A stretch of 13,564 nucleotides of DNA from Halorhodospira sp. (GCA_007121755.1 SKJZ01000092.1:1-13564), one strand, 5' to 3'. Positions 1 to 8,500 are shown, counted from the stretch's first letter. Notes: generated by a model not told the origin, from the letters alone. A program made the numbers and translations.

Positions 1-75
1 GGCCGCCTGGACGGCGGCCGTCAAGCCTCCAGGGAAGGATTTACGGCTTCCCTGGATGGGCGCCCCCGCCACCCC
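1..75. repeat. Partial copy of a GC-rich dispersed palindromic repeat
   Basis: The first 50 bases match the reverse complement of about 3721-3770 with only a few differences. They carry the same GGCCGCC-5 nt-GGCGGCC hairpin (1-19), then the shared AAGCCTCCAGGGA-type block and a CACGGC/TACGGC-type block. After about position 50 the copies diverge, but GGGCGCCCCC at 59-68 still resembles the outer arm of the second copy. The window edge cuts the element, so its upstream arm is not visible. Two copies in opposite orientation 3.7 kb apart imply a multi-copy intergenic repeat in this genome. Confidence 0.75.
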
Positions 76-170
76 GGACACCGGTTTTTCGAGCTTTCCG
101 TTGGGGCCGTATCCCTGCCGGAGATGATGTTATCCTCTTCACCACCGGGTTCAGGGAAATCGCCGCTTGG

Positions 171-482
171 TTGTCGGGAACCGTGCCGAAGTACGCCTTC
201 CAACTCTACGTCACCGGGCAGACGCCGCGCTCCGAGGCGGCGATTCGTGATTTGCAGCGCATCTGTGACGAGGCTCTGGGCGGCGCGTGCGAGATCGAGG
301 TCATCGATGTCCTGGCGCGCGCCGATCTGGCCGACAGCGCCGGGGTGTTGGCCACCCCGACGCTGATCAAGCAAGCCCCTGCCCCGTCGTCGCGCATCGT
401 CGGTGACCTTTCGGATGCCCGGAGGGTGTTGGCAACCCTGGGGCTGGCGGACGTTGACGAGATCGACGATGGCGGATACTGA
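171..482 (+). CDS. kaiB: KaiB-like circadian clock/oscillator family protein
   Basis: At 103 residues this matches the usual KaiB length (about 102). It aligns with family landmarks from memory: the N-terminal beta strand followed by YVTGQTPRS (residues 13-21), VIDVL (44-48), the cis-proline block ATPTLIK (61-67), the RIVGDLSD block (75-82) and a final helix. KaiB is a thioredoxin-like, fold-switching protein that binds KaiC in cyanobacteria; proteobacterial homologues often act in stress or kinase-linked modules. The frame is open to the window start, but no ATG lies upstream in frame. TTG at 171 gives the normal N-terminus and has an AGGGAA 12 nt upstream; GTG at 183 is the alternative. No kaiC is visible here. 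The 3' end overlaps the next gene by 14 bases, so the two are probably co-translated. The family call is firm, the start less so. Confidence 0.87.
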   Translation: MSGTVPKYAFQLYVTGQTPRSEAAIRDLQRICDEALGGACEIEVIDVLARADLADSAGVLATPTLIKQAPAPSSRIVGDLSDARRVLATLGLADVDEIDDGGY

Positions 483-1386
483 CCACTTGGAGAAGCTCAT
501 GCAGGGGCTCGATCCCGGCTTCCGGGCCATCGTCCTGCATAGCGCGGACGCCATTGTCGTGGTCGATCGGGCCGGTACCGTCCGTTTCGCCAATCCGGCC
601 GCGGAGGCGCTCTTCGGACGCCCCGCCGAGTCGCTGGTCGAGCGGCCGTTCGGCTATCCGGTGTTGGCCGGGGAGACCTCCGAGATCGATATCCCCCGCC
701 CCAGACGCGATACCGCCATCGCCGAGATCCGGGTGGTGGAGGTTCCGTGGCGCGGCGAGCAGGCGTGGCTGGCCACGCTGCGCGACGTCACTCCGCGGCG
801 GCGCCTCGAATCCCAGTTGCGGCGGGCTAGGGCCGGCCTTGAACGCGAGGTCCAGGCGCGGACCGCGGAGTTGAGACGCACCGTGGATGAGTTGCGGTCG
901 GCGAACGCCGAGTTAGAGCGGTACGTGCGGCTGTCGGCCGCCGGTACGCGGTACAGCGGGCGGGTGGCGCTGGATGAGGTTGTTGCGGCTGCCTGCCGGG
1001 CGCTCGATACGGATCTCAATGTCTCCGGAATGGCCGTGACCTACTCCGGCCTGCCCACCGTACTGGGGGATGCGCGGCAACTCCAGCAGTTGTTCGAGAT
1101 CTTGATTGGCGCCGCTGTGCAGCGCTGCCGGACCGGACCGGACCCGGAGGTGGTGGTGCGGTCCGGGGCGATGACGGACTGTTGGTGCGTGACGGTGCAG
1201 GACAACGGCGCCGAAGTCGAACCGCGGTTTCAGGAAGGGGTCTTCGCGGGGCGGGGGGGCGACGGCGCCAGCGCGGGGTTGACGGTGTGCGGGCGCATCG
1301 TGGCCGGTCACGGCGGCACAATCTGGCTGGAGTCCACTCCCGGCGAGGGGGCAGCGGTCCACTTCACGCTGCCGGCAGCGGGCTAG
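469..1386 (+). CDS. PAS-coiled coil-HATPase-like protein, apparent pseudo-histidine kinase
   Basis: A 305-residue cytoplasmic protein starting at an ATG inside the end of kaiB. Residues about 15-110 form a PAS domain (SADAIVVVDRAGTVRFANP, ending in LRDVTPR). Residues 110-155 are a charged coiled coil. Residues 165-303 align with the C-terminal half of a phytochrome-type histidine kinase ATPase domain, with HGGTIWLEST (281-290) well kept. The expected dimerisation/phosphotransfer segment with its SHDLQEPL-type histidine is absent: the sequence passes from ELERYVRLSAAG straight to YSGRV. The N box Asn is replaced (IGAAV, Ala215), the G1 box reads DNGAEV instead of DxGxG, and the G2 box lacks GLGL. 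It is therefore probably not a catalytic kinase, more likely a sensory or scaffold partner of KaiB. An earlier GTG at 403 is unlikely, as it would lie deep in kaiB. Confidence 0.85.
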   Translation: MADTDHLEKLMQGLDPGFRAIVLHSADAIVVVDRAGTVRFANPAAEALFGRPAESLVERPFGYPVLAGETSEIDIPRPRRDTAIAEIRVVEVPWRGEQAWLATLRDVTPRRRLESQLRRARAGLEREVQARTAELRRTVDELRSANAELERYVRLSAAGTRYSGRVALDEVVAAACRALDTDLNVSGMAVTYSGLPTVLGDARQLQQLFEILIGAAVQRCRTGPDPEVVVRSGAMTDCWCVTVQDNGAEVEPRFQEGVFAGRGGDGASAGLTVCGRIVAGHGGTIWLESTPGEGAAVHFTLPAAG

Positions 1387-1934
1387 AGCATCCCAGTCTG
1401 CAGCATTGCCGCCTCCGACATCATCTCCCGGCTCCACGGCGGCGTAAAGACCAGGTTGACCTGGACATCTTCCACGGTCGGGACCATCGCTACCTTGCCG
1501 CGTACGTCGTGAGCGAGTATGTCGCCCATGCCGCACCCCGGCGCGGTGAGGGTCATGTCGATGTCGACATGCCGGCGGCCGTTCGAGTCCTTGGTGATGT
1601 CGCAGCGGTAGATGAGGCCCAACTCGACGATGTTCACCGGGATCTCCGGGTCGTAGCAACTGGCCATCTGATCCCAGATTAGCCGCTCCACGTCCTCATC
1701 GGTCGCGCCTTCGGGCAACTCCGGCGGCTTCTCCGGCTCCTTGCCGATGGCGTCGGCGTCCTTGCCGTCGATGCGGAAGAGGTAGCCTTGCAGGTAGATG
1801 GTGTAGCTGCCCCCGAGGGACTGCGTCAGTAGCCCTTCCGCGCCGGCTGGGATGGTGCCGGTATCGCCGGCCGGTATGACTACGGCCTCGCAGTCACGCT
1901 GAAAGACCACAGGCTCGCCGCTGGGCGCATACAT
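1383..1934 (-). CDS. sufT: SufT-like DUF59/MIP18 family Fe-S cluster assembly factor
   Basis: A 183-residue protein with the two-part SufT layout. Residues 1-65 form the SufT-specific N-terminal beta segment (IPAGAEGLLTQSLGGSYTIY). Residues 80-175 are the DUF59 domain: SCYDPEIPVNIVELGLIY (92-109), TLTAPGCGMGD (128-138) with the conserved Cys134, and FTPPWSREMMSE (163-174). SufT proteins assist Fe-S cluster maturation in the cytoplasm, usually beside sufBCDSU; no other suf gene is visible here. The ATG is preceded by a strong GGAGGT seven bases upstream. It lies 119 bases downstream of the GNAT-nitrilase on the same strand and may share its transcript, although an AT-rich island in that gap could hold its own promoter. 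Its TAG stop overlaps the stop of the convergent kinase-like gene in one CTAG. Confidence 0.92.
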   Translation of the reverse strand: MYAPSGEPVVFQRDCEAVVIPAGDTGTIPAGAEGLLTQSLGGSYTIYLQGYLFRIDGKDADAIGKEPEKPPELPEGATDEDVERLIWDQMASCYDPEIPVNIVELGLIYRCDITKDSNGRRHVDIDMTLTAPGCGMGDILAHDVRGKVAMVPTVEDVQVNLVFTPPWSREMMSEAAMLQTGML

Positions 1935-1963
1935 CGGTTACCTCCGGGGGGGTTGTTAAGTGG

Positions 1964-1994
1964 TATATACAATATAGTTTACCGCTATTATCAA
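1964..1994 (-). promoter_or_regulatory. Candidate sufT promoter in an AT-rich island
   Basis: Read on the minus strand, TTGATA (1994-1989) is followed after 17 bases by TGTATA (1971-1966), with overlapping TATATA (1969-1964). The stretch 1961-1994 is conspicuously AT-rich in an otherwise GC-rich window and sits 30-60 bases upstream of the sufT start. The -10 match is poor, so this is a candidate only. Confidence 0.35.
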
Positions 1995-2017
1995 CAATCG
2001 TCTCGACAATCGTCTCG
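1994..2017. repeat. 12-bp perfect tandem duplication
   Basis: ACAATCGTCTCG occurs twice head to tail (1994-2005 and 2006-2017) between the GNAT-nitrilase stop and the sufT promoter island. It is probably a small slippage duplication; no function is evident. Confidence 0.8.
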
Positions 2018-2053
2018 TCGGGCGAGCGCCGGGAGCGGGCGAGTTTACCAGCA

Positions 2054-3619
2054 CTACTCGGCCTTCCCCAGCCATTGAATCCGGTATAGATCGAGCCGGC
2101 GATCCTGATAGTTGCGCACGCTCCCCTCGTTGCGCACCTCGGTCAGCTTGTCGAGATCGAGATCGACGATCAACGTCATTTCGGTGTTGGGGGTCGACTC
2201 GGCGACGATGGCGTCGTGAGGGAAGGCGAAATCGGCCGGGGAGAAGACCGCCGACTGGGAGTACTGGATGTCGATGTTCTCCACGTTGGGCAGGTTGCCG
2301 ACGGAGCCGGTAATGGCCACGTAGCACTCGTTCTCAATGGCCCGCGCCTGGGCGCAGCGGCGTACGCGGAGATAGCCCGTTTTGGTGTCGACCCAGTAGG
2401 GGACGAAGAGGATGCGCATCCCCTTCTGGTTGAGGATACGCGACAACTCGGGGAACTCGGCGTCGTAGCAGATGAGGATGCCGACCTTGCCGATATCAGT
2501 CTCCAGGATTTTCAGTTCGTCACCGCCGCGCACGCCCCAGTAGGCGCGCTCATCGGGGGTGATGTGGAGCTTGTACTGGTGGTCGGTGGTGCCGTCGCGC
2601 CGGCAGAGGTAGGAGACGTTGTGCAGGCTCTGCTCCTGATAGACCGGCATGGAGCCGGCGATAATGTTGATGTTGTAGGAGACGGCAAGGCGGGTTATCT
2701 CTTCTACGATTTCTTCAGTGTACTGGGCTAACCCGCGGATCGCTTCAGCGGGGTGGTCCTGATTGAAGCGGGAGAGGAGCGGACCGTTAAAGAACTCCGG
2801 AAAGAGGGCGAAATCGGCGTTGTAGCCGGCGAGGGCGTCGACAAAGAACTCTACTTGGTCGATGAGGTCTTCCACGGAAGACATGGCGCGCATCTGCCAC
2901 TGCACGGTGCCGACCCGCACCACGGCCTTGCGCGGTGCCACCAGCGGGAGTTCGCGGGGTTCGTAGAAGATGTTGTTCCACTGGACCAGGGTGGCGTAGG
3001 CATGCGAGTCGCGGTCGGACGGCAGGTAGTCGGTGATGATGCGGCGGACATGAAAATCGTTGGCCAGCTGGAAGGAGAGGATCGGATCGTAGATCTCCTG
3101 GCGCTTGACCAAATCGATGTACTCTTCCGGCGACATGTCATCGGCGTGACGCGCATAGCGTGGAATCCGGCCACCGGCGACGATCGCGCGCAGATTCAGT
3201 CCGCGGCACAGCTCTTTGCGCGCGTCGTAGAGCCGGCGGCCGAGGCGCATCTCGCGGTACTCGGGGTCGACGAAGATGTCGACGCCGTAGAGTACATCGC
3301 CGTTCGGATCGTGGGTGGTGAGATAGCCGCCGCCGGTGATCTCTTCGTAAGTGTGCTTGTCGCCGAAGCGGCTGTAATCGACGATCAGGGTGATCGCCCC
3401 GGCGACCACGCGCCCGTTGTCCTCGATGCAGATCTGCCCTTCGGGGAAGCGGTTGATCTGCGCCGCGAACTGCTCCCGGGACCAGGCGCCGCCCATGTCC
3501 GGATAGACGGCGTCCATAATCCGGGCGATGTCTTCGTAGTCCTCGAGCCGCATGTTGCGCAGCTTGAGATGGTGCTCTTCGGGGTCGTCCCGTTGGGTGT
3601 CTTGCTCTTCGTCGGTCAT
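2054..3619 (-). CDS. GNAT acetyltransferase-carbon/nitrogen hydrolase fusion (YhcX type)
   Basis: A 521-residue two-domain protein. Residues about 20-225 form a GNAT-type domain with an acetyl-CoA loop region at VDPEYREMRLGRRLYDAR (117-134). Residues 233-515 form a nitrilase-superfamily domain with the full catalytic triad: Glu275 in LFPEFFNG, Lys350 in QYKLHITPDE and Cys384 in ILICYDAEFPE. The length and order match the Bacillus YhcX-like family (about 510 residues), whose substrate is not established; amide hydrolysis coupled to N-acylation is inferred from the domains. The ATG at 3619 is preceded by a modest GGAAAG. The frame stays open for a further 88 codons upstream, but that extension translates the intergenic palindrome and is rejected. 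It is divergent from tamA and upstream of sufT. Nothing visible predicts its regulation beyond a possible -10. Confidence 0.93.
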   Translation of the reverse strand: MTDEEQDTQRDDPEEHHLKLRNMRLEDYEDIARIMDAVYPDMGGAWSREQFAAQINRFPEGQICIEDNGRVVAGAITLIVDYSRFGDKHTYEEITGGGYLTTHDPNGDVLYGVDIFVDPEYREMRLGRRLYDARKELCRGLNLRAIVAGGRIPRYARHADDMSPEEYIDLVKRQEIYDPILSFQLANDFHVRRIITDYLPSDRDSHAYATLVQWNNIFYEPRELPLVAPRKAVVRVGTVQWQMRAMSSVEDLIDQVEFFVDALAGYNADFALFPEFFNGPLLSRFNQDHPAEAIRGLAQYTEEIVEEITRLAVSYNINIIAGSMPVYQEQSLHNVSYLCRRDGTTDHQYKLHITPDERAYWGVRGGDELKILETDIGKVGILICYDAEFPELSRILNQKGMRILFVPYWVDTKTGYLRVRRCAQARAIENECYVAITGSVGNLPNVENIDIQYSQSAVFSPADFAFPHDAIVAESTPNTEMTLIVDLDLDKLTEVRNEGSVRNYQDRRLDLYRIQWLGKAE

Positions 3620-3648
3620 TCCGTCTTTCCGTGGGGTCTGTATGCGGG

Positions 3649-3654
3649 AGTATA
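3649..3654 (-). promoter_or_regulatory. Possible -10 box of the GNAT-nitrilase gene
   Basis: The minus strand reads TATACT, a five-of-six match to the sigma70 -10, about 30 bases upstream of the ATG at 3619. No recognisable -35 lies at 16-18 bases; that position falls just outside the palindromic repeat. Low confidence. Confidence 0.3.
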
Positions 3655-3680
3655 AAGCGGCGGCCCCGTGGTTGCTCTGG

Positions 3681-3815
3681 ATGGAGGCGGACCCGTGGGG
3701 GCGCCCCCTCCTTTCCGGGGGACGCCGTGAATCCATCCCTGGAGGCTGCTCGGCCGCCATCCAGGCGGCCGGGCCCCCCGGAAACGAGGGGGCGCCCCCA
3801 CGGGTCCGCCTCCAT
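3681..3815. repeat. Large near-perfect inverted repeat, full copy of the dispersed palindrome
   Basis: The outer arms are 3681-3721 and 3775-3815. They are 41 bases each and complementary except for one internal mismatch. The 53-nt middle contains a second hairpin: CGGCCGCC (3751-3758), a 5-nt loop and GGCGGCCG (3764-3771). The middle also matches the repeat at the window start in reverse orientation. No protein or transposase is encoded in it. It fills most of the divergent spacer between the GNAT-nitrilase and tamA, and its right arm ends 12 bases before the tamA start. It resembles a MITE- or REP-like non-autonomous intergenic element; the family is not recognised. Confidence 0.9.
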
Positions 3816-3827
3816 TCAGGGCGGTGG

Positions 3828-5546
3828 GTGCTGTTCGCGGCGCTCCTTTCGCTGCTGATGGTGGCATCGCCGGCGATGGCCACGGAAGGGGTGGAGGTGG
3901 TGGTGGAGGGGGTGGACGAGCGGCTGGAGGAGCAGGTGCGGGCCTACCTGGGCGTCCCGGGCACCGCCGAAGACGCCATCGTGGCCGCCTTCCGCCGCCG
4001 GGCCCCGGCACAGGTGCGGCGGGGGCTGGAGGCGGTGGGGTACTACGAGCCCGAAGTCCGCGTTGTCCGTGAACGGACCGAAGAGGGGTGGCGGGTGGTG
4101 GTACGCGTGGAGCCGGGCGAGCCGGTCCGCGTGGCGTCGGTCGATGTCTCGGTAACCGGGGAGGGGGCGGACGACCCGGTGTTCACAGAGTTGATGGAAC
4201 AACTCCCGGTTCGCGAGGGGGATATTTTCGAGCACGGCTACTACGAGGCCCTGCGCCGCGTGATCCAGAACACCGCGCTCGATTACGGCTACTTCGACGG
4301 CCGCTACATTACCCGGCGGGCGGAGGTCGACCCCGCCGCCGGCGTCGCCCGTATCGAGCTTCACTTCGCAAGCGGCCCGCGCTACCGCTTCGGCGAAGTG
4401 ACCTTTTCGCCGTCGCCGCTCTCGGAAGCGTTCCTGCGCCGCATGTTGTTGTTCGAAGAGGGGGACCCCTTCTCGGCCCATACCGTGGCCCGGATGAACC
4501 GCGCCCTGCTCGACAGCGGCTACTTCGCCGATGTGCGCGTTCGTCCGCAACGGGAAGCGATGGTGGACGGTCAAATACCGGTGCATATCGAGCTTGTCGC
4601 GCGGTCGCGCCATGAGGTGTTGACCGGCGTCGGTTTTACCACTGATATCGGCCCCCGGGTTCGGCTGGGGTGGCGCCGGCCGTGGGTCAACGAGCGGGGC
4701 CACACCATGGCCGTGGACAGTGAAATCGCCCTGATACGGCAGAACATCACTGCTACGTACACGGTGCCGCTGCGCGACCCGCTGCAGACCGCGTTGGACT
4801 ATCAGGTCGGCGTGCAGACTGAGGAGATCCAGGACTTTGTCAGTGAGCGGGTGGCGGTCTCGGTTAGCCATCGTCACCGCCTCGCCGGGGGTTGGCGTCA
4901 GACCCTCTCGCAGCGCGCCGAACGGGATCGGTTCAGTTACAACGGCGATGAGCGCACCACCAAGCTCTTTATTCCGGGGGGTAGTTGGAGCCGGGTGCGT
5001 AGCCGCGGTGGCCTCGATCCGAGCTGGGGGGACCGGCAGCTGCTGGCGGTGGAGGCTACCGATACCTGGCTCGGGTCTGACATCGAGGTGCGGCGGCTGC
5101 GGGCCGGTACGCGGTGGTTGCGCAGTTTCGGTGCTCGCCACCGCTTCCTGGTGCGGGCTGATTTCGGCGCCCTGGCCACCAACGACTTCGACGGCGTGCC
5201 GCCGTCCATGCGTTTCTACGCCGGCGGCGACCAGAGCGTGCGCGGCTATCGGTACCAGAGCCTGGGGCCTCGGCGGGACGGTATCCGGATCGGCGGCCGC
5301 TATTTGGTCGTCGGCAGTGTGGAGTACGGCTATCAGGTGACGCGGAACTGGCGTTTGGCCACCTTCGTCGACGCCGGTAACGCCTACGCCGATCTGGACA
5401 ACGTGCGCGACGACGCCAAAGTCGGCACGGGCGGCGGCGTGCGCTGGTTCTCGCCAGTGGGGCCGGTACGCCTCGATCTCGCCTTCACGGTGGGCGAAGA
5501 CGACGATGCTTGGCGGATCCACTTCTCCATGGGGTCGGACCTGTGA
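3828..5546 (+). CDS. tamA: TamA, outer-membrane Omp85-family translocation/assembly subunit
   Basis: A 572-residue Omp85 protein, close to E. coli TamA (577). Residues 1-19 are a signal peptide ending SPAMA. Three POTRA domains span about 20-265, the third containing ALLDSGYFADVRV. A 16-strand-type barrel follows, with the hallmark FYAGGDQSVRGY near residues 462-475 and a terminal RIHFSMGSDL strand. It inserts in the outer membrane and works with TamB in outer-membrane protein and lipid homeostasis. The GTG at 3828 is preferred: AGGG lies six bases upstream, it gives a proper signal peptide and the family length. A later ATG at 3858 would truncate the signal. The longer open frame from 3552 only translates the palindrome. 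The signal peptide lacks a basic n-region, which leaves some doubt about the exact start. The stop overlaps the tamB start by four bases. Confidence 0.93.
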   Translation: MLFAALLSLLMVASPAMATEGVEVVVEGVDERLEEQVRAYLGVPGTAEDAIVAAFRRRAPAQVRRGLEAVGYYEPEVRVVRERTEEGWRVVVRVEPGEPVRVASVDVSVTGEGADDPVFTELMEQLPVREGDIFEHGYYEALRRVIQNTALDYGYFDGRYITRRAEVDPAAGVARIELHFASGPRYRFGEVTFSPSPLSEAFLRRMLLFEEGDPFSAHTVARMNRALLDSGYFADVRVRPQREAMVDGQIPVHIELVARSRHEVLTGVGFTTDIGPRVRLGWRRPWVNERGHTMAVDSEIALIRQNITATYTVPLRDPLQTALDYQVGVQTEEIQDFVSERVAVSVSHRHRLAGGWRQTLSQRAERDRFSYNGDERTTKLFIPGGSWSRVRSRGGLDPSWGDRQLLAVEATDTWLGSDIEVRRLRAGTRWLRSFGARHRFLVRADFGALATNDFDGVPPSMRFYAGGDQSVRGYRYQSLGPRRDGIRIGGRYLVVGSVEYGYQVTRNWRLATFVDAGNAYADLDNVRDDAKVGTGGGVRWFSPVGPVRLDLAFTVGEDDDAWRIHFSMGSDL

Positions 5547-8500
5547 GGCGGCTCGCGCGATGGTTGGCGGCGGTCGTGGCGATGCTGGTCTTCGTCGCAT
5601 TCGTCGCGGCGGCGGCCGCCGCCTGGTGGCTCCTCTACACCACACCGGGGGCGGTTTGGGCGGTGGAGCGGGTCGCGGAACGGGAGCCGCGGCTAGAGGA
5701 GGTGGCCGTAGGCGGCGGAAGTCTGGCCCAAGGGGTGGAGGTCAGGGGGGTGCGGTGGCGCGACAACGCCGTCGAGATCGAGGTGGAGGCCGCCGTGGGG
5801 AGTTGGGACGCGGGGTGCTTGCTGCGACGCGCCGTTTGCGTCCGCTCCCTCTGGGTGCGGGGAGTCGACGTGGCGGTGGCGGAAGAGGAGCAGCCGGAAG
5901 CCGTCGAGCGCGAACCGTTGATGCTGCCGGAGTTGGACTTGCCCTGGCAGGTCTACGTCGGCGACGTGACGGTCCACGATATGCGCCTCGCCCGCGGCGC
6001 GGAGGAGTGGCGGCTCGCCCGGCTGGATGCGTCGCTGACGGTGGACGGCCCGCGCTGGGAGATCCGGCGGCTCTTCCTGGAGCGACAGGACGGCTGGGTC
6101 GAGGCGAGTGGACAGGTCGACTCCACCGGCGGTTACCCGCTCGATCTCACCGTCTACGGCGCGTTCTCCGCCCCCGGCGTAGAGCCCCGCTTCCAGTTCA
6201 GCGTGACGGTTGGCGGCGAGATCGCGGGGCTGCGGCTGCACGGCCGCCTGGGCGGGCCCGCGCGGGCGCTCCTGGAGGCCGAGTTGGAGCCGCTCGACCC
6301 GGCGGTCCCGTTCCGTCTTGGGGCGGAGGAGGTGGCGGGCGGCTGGCCGCTGGCTACCCGTGAACAGGTCGCCCTGGAGGGGGTTGCTCTGACGGCCGAG
6401 GGCGATCTAGCCGGTGCCGCCTTTACCGTGGACGGTCACCTCGACGGCCGCCACATACCGGCTGGACAGTGGCGGGGGCGCGGCCGTGCCACGGCCGACG
6501 AGGTTGCCTTCGACACCTTGGCGGGCGAGGTGTTGGAGGGCGCTGTCGAAGGCGTCGGCCGCGTCGGGTGGGGCGGCGACGGTGTCCGCTGGGAAGCGCG
6601 GGTGGAGGGCCGGGGACTCGCCCCGGATACCGAGTGGCCCGGTCTCCCCGCCGGAGTACAGGGGCGTGCCACCGTTACCGGCAGCGCCGGCGCGGCGGGG
6701 TGGGAGTTGGATTTGGCCAGCGATGAATTGAGCGGCCGGTATCGGGGGCGGCCGGTGACGGTGAGCGGGCGGGCCGTTCGCGCCGTCGACGGCGCTTGGC
6801 TTCTAGACGATCTCCGCGCCCTGTCGCCGGTCGGTGCGGTGCGGGTCGACGGGCGACTCGGCGAAGACGTGTGGGATCTTGACGTCGAGGCGGCAGTGGC
6901 GGAATTGGCGACGCTCGATCCGCGGGTGAGCGGCCGTGCTGATTTGCGCGCCCGCATCGAAGGCCCCCCGGCCGAGCCGGGGGTGGTGGCTTCCGGGAGC
7001 GGATCGGGGCTGGCCTGGGAGGGTTACCGCGTCGACGCGCTTCACTTTACCGCCCGTCTGCCCGAGGCCGGTCAAGCGCCGGGCGCCATGGAGGTGACCG
7101 GCCGCGGCGTGGAGCTTCCGGGGGTGGCCTTCGACACCGTGCGCCTCACCGGAGACGGGACTTTTGCCCTCCACGCGCTGGCGTTGGATGTGGACGGGCC
7201 GGTGGTGAACGGCCGACTCGCGGCGACCGGCGGGCTCGACAACTGGAGTCGTTGGCGCGGTCTGATGACCGGCGCGTCGGTGGCCGCCGGCGGCGAACGG
7301 CTCGATGCCCGGACGCCGGTCCATCTCTCCTGGTCTGGAGGCCGGCTCGCTCTGGCGGCCCACTGTTGGGACTATAAGGCTGCAGATCTCTGTATCGAAG
7401 ATGTCGATATCGGCCCTGAAAAAGGGGAAATAGTTGCTGAAGTAGACGGTTTTCTCTTCGAGTGGGTGGAGGCTTGGCTTCCCCCGGCGGCCTCTTGGGA
7501 GGGTGAGTTGGCCGGGCGCGGTGCGGTGCGTTGGGGGGGCGGCGAGGAGCTGACCGCGAATCTCGCCCTGGAGGGAAGCGAGGGGCGGATGGCGTGGTTG
7601 ATCGGCGAGGAGGGCGACGAGGCCGAGCACGTGGTGCGGGAACTCGCCTATGAGCGATTGTCGGCGGCGGCGCGTTACCGGGAGGGGTGGGTCGAGGCAG
7701 AACTCGATTTCGTCTCTGAAGCCGCCGGCCACGCCCGGCTCACGGTCGGCACCGACCCCCGGCCTGGCCGCCGGGAGCTGGAGGGGAGTGTCGAAGTCGA
7801 AGTGGTCCGGCTCGGCTTCGTGCGCACCTTCCTCCCGGAGATCACGCAAGTGTCCGGCGACCTGTCGGCGCACGGCGATCTGACCGGGACGTGGCGTGAT
7901 CCAGAGTTCCGCGGGTCTATCCATCTTGCCAATGGGCAGTTCTCCGCACCGGAGTGGCCGTTGCGCGTCGAGGACCTCGATCTGGTGGTGGATGTGGACG
8001 GGGATGAGGCCGGCATTTCCGGCTCATTCCGCTCCGGCGAGGGCCGCGCGGCCATCAACGGCACCGCCGTATGGCCGGGCGGCGAGTGGGTGCTCGCGGT
8101 CGATATCATGGGCCGCGATCTGGCGGTTAGCCAGCCGCCGCTGTTCGAGGCCCTGGTCAATCCCGATCTCAGCATCCGTCTCGCCCATGGCGAAGTGCGG
8201 GTGGATGGCAGCGTCGCCATCGCCTCGGGGGCGGTGACCGTGCATGAGATTCCTTGGCGCGCGGCTCCACATTCGCGCGATGTGGTGGTATTGGAGCGCG
8301 AGGTTGAAGACGAGGCCGATCTGCCGGATGGATGGGGCGTGGAAGTGGACGTGACCGTGACCCTGGGGGAAGCCTTGACGCTAACCGGGTTCGGCGTGCG
8401 GGGGCGCTTGGCCGGCGAATTGCGCTTGCGCCAAACGGTGGCGGCGGGCACGGAGGCGTTCGGCGAGATCCGTATCGAGGACGGTGTCTACGAAGCGTAC

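Noticed and set aside
124..366. Alternative open frame starting ATGATG before kaiB
   Set aside because: It overlaps kaiB in another frame and is Arg/Ser/Pro-rich without any domain; kaiB is clearly the coding frame.
2753..3655. 300-codon open frame antisense to the GNAT-nitrilase
   Set aside because: A mirror of a well-supported coding region, with no motif of its own.
3552..3827. Upstream extension of the tamA frame
   Set aside because: It overlaps the start of the divergent gene and the palindrome, and it would bury the signal peptide.
3620..3883. 88-codon N-terminal extension of the GNAT-nitrilase frame
   Set aside because: It translates the palindromic repeat and part of tamA's signal peptide region on the wrong strand; the ATG at 3619 matches the family N-terminus.
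3816..5645. 609-codon open frame antisense to tamA
   Set aside because: A GC-rich shadow of tamA, rich in Arg, Pro and His, with no recognisable domain.
6803..7924. 373-codon open frame antisense to tamB
   Set aside because: It lies wholly opposite a conserved TamB coding region, has shadow composition, and shows no ribosome site or domain.
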